In this document: positions 10,001 to 14,889 of the stretch, in pieces
How the letters are laid out: every line of letters starts with the position of its first letter
Numbering within the stretch: the first letter of the stretch is position 1
Assembly: GCA_028565635.1 (NCBI GenBank)
Contig: JAOXYB010030133.1
Coordinates: 1 to 14,889 of the forward strand
Direction of reading: 5' to 3'
Source: Phoronis ovalis
Taxonomy: Eukaryota; Phoronida; Phoronidae
DNA length: 14,889 nucleotides
Translations under genes and position numbers: made by a program
Notes under the pieces: generated by a model
What the model saw: the letters and a program-made list of their open reading frames with translations, nothing else
The model's database searches: none
What the model was told of the DNA's origin: nothing

Positions 10001-13000
10001 CAACGCGTTTACTGGCTCGTACATGTGTACTTTGTAAAGCTTGAAAAAGCAGAGCTTTTAAATGTTCCATTTGCCCCTCGCGTAGAGTGGCTAAAATTCT
10101 TTGAAAGCAGTTATAAGGTATCTCCACAACGTGACGACTGGGATCGATGGAGTTTTGTTGTTCATTGTTGAAAAGATCAGTGTTTTTGCTAATGTCATAA
10201 ATTCTACGAAGCCAATGCAGTTCAACTTTCTTTGTTTCATTAAATTTGGGTTTTTCACATGGTTGCAGACGACTGTATAAGATATTTTTCTGTGATGCAG
10301 AAATTGTTTTTAATGCAGGGAATATAACATTGAGGCTATTTTCCTCAATGTCTCTAATTACTGGGTATACAACATGTGGTATTTCTTGAAGATCTGCAGC
10401 AAAGTACAAAGTAGCAGCGTCAGTATCAAATTCACGACCCCGTCTGCTGGCTTCTGTACATTTATCACAAATATCTGACAATTCTTTCCGAGAATACTGA
10501 CAGTTTCTGTTTTCAAGTATCGTTATCAGTAAACGATGCACTATTAAATCAACGTATCGACGGATAGGTGAAGTAAAATGTGTATAGCAAGAAACATTCA
10601 ACTGGAAATGGCTCCTTGATGAAACATCACATTCACCTGAACTGATGTAATAAGAGCGATCATGAAGTTTTCGGAACTGCATCTCGGCTACATCAGCATT
10701 AGGTAAACGCACGTTGTTAATGAGATGCGTTACGTTTTCCATGTCATTTATCTGCAACGCTTCCATGATTTTATTCCATTCGTCTCCTTGAATTTGTATA
10801 ATTGGAGGAGGAGATATGTTTTTACCAACTATTTCATCTATACACTTACACTCAGCTTTGCAATTGCATGTTTGGCCTACAGGTAAGCACAAAGTGGGTA
10901 ACTCATCTGACAGTTTGGCATTATCACCCTGTTGGGACAACCATGTCCTTAAAATATCATTTTCTGGTGGAGGCTGACAACGAAGGGGTGTGCAATCTGG
11001 ATAATGCTCGATTAATATGTGAGCTACTCGAGTGTTTGCAAATATCATCCATTCTTCAATTAGTGTACGGGCCTTTGGTTCATTTGCGTACTGTTTCAAT
11101 GATACGTTTCCTAATCGTTTTTGTCTAATTAATAAAGCCAAATCATACAAAAGTTCTAGTTGTGGCACTACTTGAGCACAAACGGGGGTAGTTTTCTCTC
11201 TTCTTAACACTTGTTCAACTTCAACATAAGAAAGCCGCATGGTGGACCTTACGACAGAGCGCTTTAATTGGACACTACAAATTTTTCCGGTGGTGTTCAT
11301 TTGTATGAGTAGAGATAAAGCCAGTCTGTCTTCGCCTGGTATAAGACTGCATAGGTCATTGCTTAGTCGAGGAGGTAACATATTAATAGGCTCTTCATTG
11401 GGAGGGTAAAATGAAGTTCCGCGCTGGTACGCCTCCTCATCTAAAGGAGTTTTAGGTACAACAAAGTAGGATACATCTGCAATGTGTATTCCAATCAGAT
11501 AATTCTGGTCAGACATTTTTTCTATACTAAGAGCATCGTCGAGATCCTTAGATTTATCATCGTCAATAGTAAATACGTATTTATTTCTAAAGTTCTCTCT
11601 GCCATTATAAGCTGCTTGTGGTAACCGGAACTCTGTATAGTACAGCTTATCCATCTGCGATTTTGTTTCTTTTTTGTATTTAGAGCGTACGTTATATTCT
11701 TTTTTCAGTATATCTACGCCAATTTTCTTATTAAAATCCCCTTTACTACGATTTAATACTTTTATTGCTATACCCAATGGAGATATGAAGCCTTCTTCCC
11801 ATTTCAAATAGCGCACGTAGAAAAGCTTACTGCTGTCATTAAACTGTACTGGTTCGTAATGCGAGAAGATTATTCTCTTGTCTTCCGTGAATTCATATAT
11901 ACAAACTTTCCCCTTTTTAACATCTTTGGCTCTTTCTTTTGTAGCTACTGTGTTGATTTTTGGAATGGCGGGATTTATTGGAATCATGAGCCCAGGCACT
12001 TCTGGATCTGCGTAACATACAAACATGCAGTATCTGGGATCTTTAGCATGTTTTAAAACCCCAATAACATTTCCTTGAGCCGCTACATCTTGAGACTTTT
12101 TCATCTCATCAAGGTTCAAAATTTCTACGATAACTTCGTCATTATCGAACGAGCGCCCAGCGCGATTTCTGCAGCTCATATAAATTTTCGTTACAAATGA
12201 TGATTTCTCAATTACAGTAGCGTATATATTGTTAGACGACACGATGTGAATTTTGCATTTCTTATAACGGCCAGGTTCCCGTTCCACAAAATCTAGTAGT
12301 CGATTTGTAGACTTAAATTCGTGTGACCATTCTTCATCATTTCCTTCATCATCATCTGAGTCATATTCTTTGTCAACATAATCAGCTCCCTTGAGGTGTT
12401 TTCTTTTTTTACTATTTTCTTCACAAGGTAGTCCATATGACATAACAGCTAAACCGTCTTCTTCCTTCAGACAAATGGATACTTCACTTATCTTAAGTAT
12501 CTCGTTCGTAGCGCTGGTCATTTGACAAACAGGCTTTAACTCTTTTTCTGCCAGCTGTTTCAAAATTTCATCAGCTGACAGTCGAACTTCTTCGTAGTCT
12601 AACGTTTCCATATTCTCCTGCACATGAATTTTACGCATCATGAGTTGTTGGTGTTCTTCTGTGTACTTATATGCATTAGCTTTAATAACGCTGTATGTTT
12701 CAAATTTTGGATAAATAGACTTCAGGTTGTCGCAGTGAAATATAAACTTTTGCCAAATCATCTTGCATTTACCGATGGCACATAATGCTATAGGATCTCC
12801 GACTACAGCTATCATATGCTTTGTACGAGTAAAGGCAGTGTTTAGCAGTTTCTGATCCGAAAAGAAACCTAAATTTTCTAGTTGTCCATCATAATCATCG
12901 GTAAGCAAATGTCGAGTTCGAACTGTAGTTATGATAAGTGCCTTAAATTCTTTTCCTACAAATAAATAATGTAGAAATGATTGAAAAGTGTGAAAACAGG

Positions 13001-14889
13001 TTTCCCAGTGGGGTGCTCAGCTAAACTAGGGCATCCCGTGCTCAAAAAGTTATGACAGACCACATAGGTTGTTTAATGCTTAAAATAAATGATACCTTGA
13101 ACATTCATCATTGAATCAACTGTAACTGCTCCAAGTTCACGCATCTGCACATTGCGCCTGCGAAGTTCACTTCGAATTCCTATAACCTACAAATACATTA
13201 ACCTAACATTCAGGATTATTGTGTGAGTTGCTTCAATTTAATAGTCCCATATGGTGTTAGCCTTTACGGATTCGTCCACTTGAATTATACATATTTGAAG
13301 CAGTAAACTACTCGTTTCTTTTACGAAATGTAATTGCAAAACAGCTACCAACAGTATAACAATGATTCATCTTGCTTATATCCTCAAATATCAGTGCTCA
13401 ATTTAATCTTGCTATTTTAAACGAGTCTCAGCCAGAAACGGAACGCATTCATGTGTTTTAATCAACATAATTTCTACAGATGTGTGAGTTGTTTGAAGCA
13501 TACTAACATATATGTAATAAAAGAGAAAAATCTATATATAACAATATTAGGTAACCATTAGCAAGATGTAATTACCTGATCGCGATATGCAGCAATAACT
13601 CCAATTTCTTTTGGTTGTTTTTGACCCCATTCAGCAGGCCAGTGGTCTAGAATCTCCTGAACTCTATAACAAACTTCGCTGATTTCTGCCGTGTTGTAAT
13701 AGTTAGTACTGTCCTGCCTTTGTTTTTCGCGTCCATACGCAATGTAAAAGTACATACTAGGTTTATCTGTTGTATTTGTATTTTCATCACCAGCAGGTAT
13801 GAGTACAGTAGGGCCACCATAAAATACTGTCGAAATAAATCGTAGTATTTCTGATCGTGTCCGGTAGTTGTATTTAAGTAATATTTTAGGACTTGATTCA
13901 GTTCTTGGTTGCCATCTATCATAATAGTGAAAAAGCCTTTCCAGAAAAGATAGTTCGAATTTCTTTTGTCTTGCTAAAGAACTGTATACAACTGGTCCAG
14001 ATTGTTTATGGTCTCCTGCCAATACGATACAAGTGTGCTTTCCTGCTAATGAAAGTGGCATTATGGATTCACATTCTAATTCTTGTGCCCCCTCATCTAT
14101 AAATACATGGCTAAACTGACCCTTGAGACCGAGACGTGACAACGTTAACGATGTGGTTAAAGTTGCTACTATTATTGTACTGTCTGATAATTCTTCTTTC
14201 GTTGGCAAGCGAAAATTTTGACCATCTTTACTTAATAAGCAGTACTGTAAAACTTCTTGTGATACAGTCTTTTTGAGACGTTTAGTGAAGTATACCCGCA
14301 GTACTTTTATACCTGGACATTTCTTACTAAATTCGTCCAAATGTCTTGAGATGTAAATATCTGCGGCACTACAAATGAAGGAAAGTAACTGTTTATTCAA
14401 TATCTGCGCCGTGGTGGCGGTATTACACAGACTGCTAAAGCCAAACTAAAAGGAAACTTTGTTTACTTGCGCGACCTCTTCAAGTGTTGGCGTTTTCTAT
14501 TTTTTTAAAATAGAACTTGCTTAAGTAGCGTCTCAAAAAAAAGTTTTGCTGATTTTTTTAAATTTTATGTTTTATATTTTTTCCATTAACACTAAAAAGG
14601 CCAGACCGACTCGGTATTAATAATTCAAGTAATTGTAAGAATTCGGATCCGAAGAAAGTATATTTTTTTATACAAACAATATTGCAATATAGTGACATTA
14701 CCTAAAGAAACAGTTACTTTCTGTTAGCATATAGAGAAAAATGAGATTACATATATTATGTAGCGCAATTTTAATCATCTTTACCTGTTAGAATGCGCAC
14801 AAATAAGAATTCTTATGTTTGATAGTTTTTGATCAATTGCTTTTTTCCCCAACAGCATAGCAGCTTGAGCCAACGTTTCAGTTTTTCCT
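3947..14889 (-). CDS. HELZ2: HELZ2-like protein: helicase-RNB-helicase (3' part of gene, 13 exons)
   Basis: Joined exons (minus strand, 5' to 3'): 14889-14785 (partial), 14368-13576, 13186-13096, 12955-9322, 8775-8690, 8547-8266, 7844-7713, 7434-7139, 6775-6566, 6132-5902, 5544-5397, 5084-4917, 4053-3947. All introns are GT-AG and all phases match; the join gives 2,093 residues and a TGA. Residue 1 here is the Gly of the first Walker A GKT. Order seen: SF1 helicase 1 (GKT 1-3, DEGA 126-129, GDHKQ 153-157, VQGKE 328-332, AFTRTK 370-375), linker, two cold-shock-like domains (about 560-690), RNB nuclease (about 786-1145, Asp794/800/802/803), second linker, SF1 helicase 2 (GPPGTGKT 1614-1621, DECG 1810-1813, GDHQQ 1836-1840, AITRAK 2047-2052). 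This order is specific to HELZ2; HELZ has one helicase and DIS3/RNase II have none. Vertebrate HELZ2 is known as an interferon-induced 3'-5' exoribonuclease and nuclear receptor co-activator; RNA unwinding and decay here is inferred. The N-terminus lies off the right edge. Strict orthology versus a lineage-specific HELZ2-like paralogue cannot be decided. Confidence 0.9.
4054..4916 (-). other. HELZ2: Intron 12 (863 bp, longest)
   Basis: GT-AG intron (GTAAAG to CTTACAG). It contains a same-strand open frame of 77 codons (4578-4345) with an acceptor-like TAACCTACAG near 4533. Splicing there in the exon 12 phase would meet a stop after seven codons, so it is not supported as an exon. A short (CCAGA)n run occurs near 4515. 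Nothing else recognised. Confidence 0.7.
4917..5084 (-). CDS. HELZ2: Exon 12: helicase 2 motifs V-VI
   Basis: A 168-bp exon with acceptor TTTACAG and donor GTAAAG, encoding residues 2004-2058 and the first base of Gly2059. It holds SEWDYVVLSTVRSLP (motif V continuation) and DYHQINVAITRAKKGLIIL, the motif VI with the arginine finger Arg2050. Both motifs are intact, so helicase 2 has its full set of catalytic motifs. Confidence 0.92.
5085..5396 (-). other. HELZ2: Intron 11 (312 bp)
   Basis: GT-AG intron. It carries a 53-bp direct duplication beside the donor (separate entry) and otherwise AT-rich sequence. Confidence 0.75.
5274..5393. repeat. 53-bp direct duplication in intron 11
   Basis: Copies at 5274-5326 and 5341-5393 match at 50 of 53 bases and are 67 bp apart. 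Both contain ACTTGTCTTCCATTTTACCG. The second copy ends two bases short of the splice donor of exon 11 (GT at 5396-5395). The few differences suggest a fairly recent local duplication. Confidence 0.9.
5397..5544 (-). CDS. HELZ2: Exon 11: helicase 2 motif V
   Basis: A 148-bp exon with acceptor TTTTAG and donor GTATGA, encoding residues 1954-2002 and the first base of Gly2003. VRIAEHLIQHLKVKETSIAI is followed by LSQYSAQC and VSTVVTAQG; with the next exon this becomes TAQGSEWDYVVLSTVRS, the HELZ2 form of motif V. EEIDHA plus VRIAEHL across the splice reads as one continuous helix. Confidence 0.9.
5545..5901 (-). other. HELZ2: Intron 10 (357 bp)
   Basis: GT-AG intron (GTAAGT to TTTTAG). A 117-codon open frame on the plus strand (5487-5840) crosses it and part of exon 11. 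It has no recognisable domain and is treated as chance. Confidence 0.75.
5902..6132 (-). CDS. HELZ2: Exon 10: helicase 2, RecA2 start
   Basis: A 231-bp exon, phase 0 at both ends, encoding residues 1877-1953. It begins HKAIAAFPSKYFYEDCL, completing QYRMHKAIAAFPS, the conserved text after motif IV. It then holds a variable stretch with GKYKPVAFCHVEG and ends EEIDHA before the strong donor GTAAGT. Confidence 0.9.
6133..6565 (-). other. HELZ2: Intron 9 (433 bp)
   Basis: GT-AG intron (GTACGT to GTTACAG). An opposite-strand open frame of 64 codons lies in it with no recognisable product. No repeats noticed. Confidence 0.75.
6566..6775 (-). CDS. HELZ2: Exon 9: helicase 2 motifs II, III and IV
   Basis: A 210-bp exon in phase 0 at both ends (acceptor CTCCAG, donor GTACGT) encoding residues 1807-1876. 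Motif II is VIIDECGMCTEPE (Asp1810-Glu1811), motif III LIGDHQQLAPIV and motif IV LTKQYRM. The exact MCTEPE text after the DEAG/DECG box is characteristic of HELZ2 helicase 2. Reading past the donor gives unrelated intron translation. Confidence 0.92.
6776..7138 (-). other. HELZ2: Intron 8 (363 bp)
   Basis: GT-AG intron. Besides AT-rich filler it contains an imperfect inverted repeat at 6809-6893 (separate entry). Confidence 0.75.
6809..6893. repeat. 85-bp imperfect inverted repeat (MITE-like) in intron 8
   Basis: Arms 6809-6831 and 6871-6893 pair over 23 bases with three mismatches; the shared core is GTTTTCAC followed by CTATGG. The short spacer gives a hairpin of MITE size. No clear target-site duplication is visible, so a solo foldback relic is the best description. 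Confidence 0.55.
7139..7434 (-). CDS. HELZ2: Exon 8: helicase 2 insertion and pre-motif II strand
   Basis: A 296-bp exon with acceptor TTTACAG and donor GTACAT. It encodes residues 1709-1806. HGDIALHSLIRASGATYSEE opens a largely helical, charged insertion (subdomain 1B/1C region), ending in the conserved EADIILCTCSTSGS strand and NIQQ, which leads directly into motif II in the next exon. Phase 0 at its end. An open frame on the opposite strand here is a shadow. Confidence 0.87.
7713..7844 (-). CDS. HELZ2: Exon 7: helicase 2, between motifs Ia and II
   Basis: A 132-bp exon with acceptor TTCACAG and donor GTATGA. It completes Asp1664 and encodes YFKLLGNACPRLVRIYPYVI and so on to the first base of Asp1708. 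Joined to exon 6 it gives SVDVVADYFKLLG, which continues the conserved helix after motif Ia. LVRIYP followed by ERKTFPLP matches the RecA1 strand and loop found at this place in HELZ2 relatives. Confidence 0.85.
7845..8265 (-). other. HELZ2: Intron 6 (421 bp)
   Basis: GT-AG intron (GTATGT to TTCACAG). It contains a small nested foldback at 8090-8160 (separate entry). The rest is AT-rich without recognised content. Confidence 0.75.
8090..8160. repeat. Nested foldback in intron 6
   Basis: TGGTCAGA at 8090-8097 is matched by its reverse complement TCTGACCA at 8153-8160. Inside, 8101-8127 is a perfect AT-only inverted repeat with 13-bp arms and a one-base centre. It could be the relic of a miniature transposon or only a cruciform-prone AT tract; no target-site duplication was seen. 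Confidence 0.5.
8266..8547 (-). CDS. HELZ2: Exon 6: helicase 2 Q-region, Walker A and motif Ia
   Basis: Encodes residues 1571-1663. It shows the adenine-contacting region IPNDKQIEAVLKAL (Gln1597), the Walker A LIQGPPGTGKTVTG (1614-1621) and motif Ia VMYCGPSNKSVDVVA. The CGPSNKSVDV text is typical of HELZ2 helicase 2 and differs from the HSNSAAD of helicase 1. The acceptor is CTGTAG before ATTGTTCG, the donor GTATGT. Frames that continue upstream of the acceptor read intron. Confidence 0.9.
8690..8775 (-). CDS. HELZ2: Exon 5: linker leading into helicase 2
   Basis: An 86-bp exon bounded by TTGTAG and GTAAGA. It completes Arg1541 and encodes RNEEAVKSLPTSSSLAKCIA and on to the first base of Asp1570. 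The frame is open only in the phase required by exon 4, and the outgoing phase fits exon 6. No motif of its own; it belongs to the segment just upstream of the second helicase. Confidence 0.78.
8776..9321 (-). other. HELZ2: Intron 4 (546 bp)
   Basis: GT-AG intron (GTGAGT to TTGTAG) between the large exon and the small exon 5. AT-rich, with a poly-T run near 9160. Nothing else recognised. Confidence 0.75.
9322..12955 (-). CDS. HELZ2: Exon 4: helicase 1 end, linker, cold-shock domains, complete RNB nuclease, second linker
   Basis: An uninterrupted 3,634-bp exon encoding residues 331-1540 and most of Arg1541. It starts with KEFKALIITTVRT and motif VI LLNTAFTRTK (Arg373). A linker follows with KKRK (512-515) and an acidic run (about 524-538). 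Two OB/cold-shock-like segments come next, marked by RNRAGRSFDNDEVIVEIL (about 592-609) and GNVIGVLKHAKDPRY (about 624-638). The RNB domain carries TIDDDKSKDLDDAL and TSPIRRYVDLIVHRLL. The last ~350 residues (from about 1190) match the HELZ2-type linker before helicase 2, for example LHPCNVLKVQMSS and LAMESAFSAV. The acceptor is TTGTAG at 12956 and the donor GTGAGT at 9321. Protein starts placed inside this exon (for example at 12908) would be artefacts, because the frame stays open to the acceptor. Confidence 0.93.
10509..11591 (-). other. HELZ2: RNB (RNase II/DIS3-type) exoribonuclease domain
   Basis: Domain within exon 4, residues about 785-1145. RNase II family enzymes degrade RNA 3' to 5' with two metal ions held by four aspartates spaced D-x5-D-x-D-D. 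Here the motif IDDDKSKDLDDA gives Asp794, Asp800, Asp802 and Asp803 in exactly that spacing. Downstream are LSYVEVEQVL and the RNA-binding signature SPIRRYVDLIVHRLL. On sequence the nuclease should be active. It contains an extra cysteine-rich segment (separate entry). The domain sits between two helicases, which separates HELZ2 from DIS3, DIS3L and DIS3L2. Confidence 0.92.
10842..10868 (-). other. HELZ2: Cysteine-rich CxCxxxCxC cluster inside the RNB domain
   Basis: Residues 1026-1034 read CNCKAECKC, with a further cysteine seven residues upstream (1019). The cluster lies in an insertion between the FPD/PLRCQPPPEND-like part of the RNB core and the EWNKIMEAL helix. Four cysteines this close could bind zinc or another metal or form disulfides; that is inference. 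I do not recall this cluster from canonical RNase II or DIS3. Confidence 0.6.
12330..12410 (-). other. HELZ2: Basic-acidic low-complexity linker
   Basis: Residues 512-538 hold a basic KKRK cluster followed by an acidic stretch DSDDDEGNDEE. It lies between helicase 1 and the first cold-shock-like domain and looks disordered. The basic cluster resembles a short nuclear localisation signal, which would agree with the nuclear co-activator role reported for vertebrate HELZ2; the signal is not proven. Confidence 0.5.
13096..13186 (-). CDS. HELZ2: Exon 3: helicase 1 motif V
   Basis: A 91-bp exon too short to stand out as an open frame. The acceptor TTGTAG precedes GTTATAGG and the donor is GTATCA. 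It encodes residues 300-329 and the first base of Gly330, with ELRRRNVQMRELGAVTVDSM leading into MNVQG. The next exon continues with KEFKALIITTVRTRH, so the joined text reads NVQGKEF, the HELZ-type motif V. The fit of both phases and of the conserved motif across the splice makes this exon secure. Confidence 0.87.
13187..13575 (-). other. HELZ2: Intron 2 (389 bp)
   Basis: GT-AG intron, AT-rich. No repeat, RNA gene or open frame of note was seen. Confidence 0.75.
13576..14368 (-). CDS. HELZ2: Exon 2: helicase 1 core, motifs Ia to IV
   Basis: Encodes residues 35-299. It contains the rest of motif Ia (SAADIYI), the motif II/Walker B VFIDEGAQELE (Asp126-Glu127), motif III LAGDHKQSGP (Gly152 region) and motif IV LKYNYRTRSEIL (Arg204). 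Conserved lead-in text such as IIVATLTTS before motif II fits UPF1/HELZ-type SF1 helicases, which bind NTP between two RecA-like lobes and move on RNA. Motif II reads DEGA, where close relatives usually have DEAA. The exon ends in phase 0 after AYRDQ, before GTAATT. The upstream acceptor TTTGTAG joins the serine of HSNS exactly. Confidence 0.9.
14369..14784 (-). other. HELZ2: Intron 1 (416 bp)
   Basis: GT-AG intron between the Walker A and motif Ia exons. It holds AT-rich sequence with several A/T homopolymer runs around 14500-14590 and nothing else recognisable. An in-frame ATG at 14400-14398 lies inside this intron and is not the protein start. Confidence 0.8.
14785..14889 (-). CDS. HELZ2: Exon 1 of window (partial): helicase 1 Walker A and motif Ia
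   Basis: The exon runs off the right edge. The first complete codons are Gly-Lys-Thr, the end of a Walker A (GxGKT) loop, followed by TETLAQAA, as in HELZ/HELZ2. It ends with RILICAHSN and two bases of a split serine codon, before the donor GTAAAG at 14784. Joined to the next exon it gives HSNSAADIYI, the family's motif Ia. Intron phase 2. Confidence 0.88.

Noticed and set aside
13647-13922. 91-codon minus-strand frame overlapping exon 2
   Set aside because: It is a shadow in another frame of the exon that encodes helicase 1 motifs.
1-14889. Bacterial defence system, CRISPR array, tRNA or rRNA
   Set aside because: Spliced gene structure and absence of arrays, cloverleaf-like boxes or operons make this a eukaryotic window with none of these.

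Overview
This is eukaryotic nuclear DNA, almost certainly from an animal. It is AT-rich, and its one clear gene is cut into 13 exons by short GT-AG introns (139-863 bp) on the minus strand. Family content (a HELZ2-type double helicase with an RNB nuclease), compact introns and an AT-rich intergenic region with a small foldback transposon point to an invertebrate, plausibly a mollusc or other marine lophotrochozoan. The species cannot be fixed from this window alone.

Region by region. Positions 1 to about 3,770 are intergenic: no convincing gene, a degenerate ~110-bp repeat near 630-920, one isolated exon-like stretch at 2015-2079 (minus strand), and a well-preserved 380-bp non-autonomous DNA transposon (3045-3424) with perfect 16-bp terminal inverted repeats, an 8-bp target-site duplication and an internal ~30-bp tandem array. 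From about 3,790 to the right edge lies the 3' part of one large gene, transcribed right to left. It runs from inside the Walker A motif of a first helicase at the right edge to a TGA at 3947-3949, with a polyadenylation signal at 3788-3793. The 5' end, including any N-terminal zinc fingers, is outside the window.

The 13 exons join with every splice phase matching: 6,283 coding bases give one leading base, 2,093 codons and a stop. The protein reads: UPF1/HELZ-like SF1 helicase 1 (residues 1 to about 400), linker with a basic/acidic patch, two cold-shock-like domains, a full RNase II/RNB domain with all four catalytic aspartates (about 786-1145), a HELZ2-type linker, and a complete second SF1 helicase (about 1571-2093). 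This helicase-RNB-helicase order is the signature of HELZ2. In vertebrates HELZ2 is an interferon-induced protein described as a nuclear receptor co-activator and 3'-5' exoribonuclease. The parts likely work as one RNA-processing enzyme, with helicases remodelling RNA or RNP and feeding the nuclease; that cooperation is inferred.

No tRNA, rRNA, CRISPR or bacterial-type element was seen. The most useful new observations are the complete catalytic set in all three enzyme modules, a cysteine-rich insertion inside the RNB domain, the uneven intron distribution (a 3.6-kb uninterrupted exon beside a finely split second helicase), and the CCCGGGGGGGTACTCA transposon.
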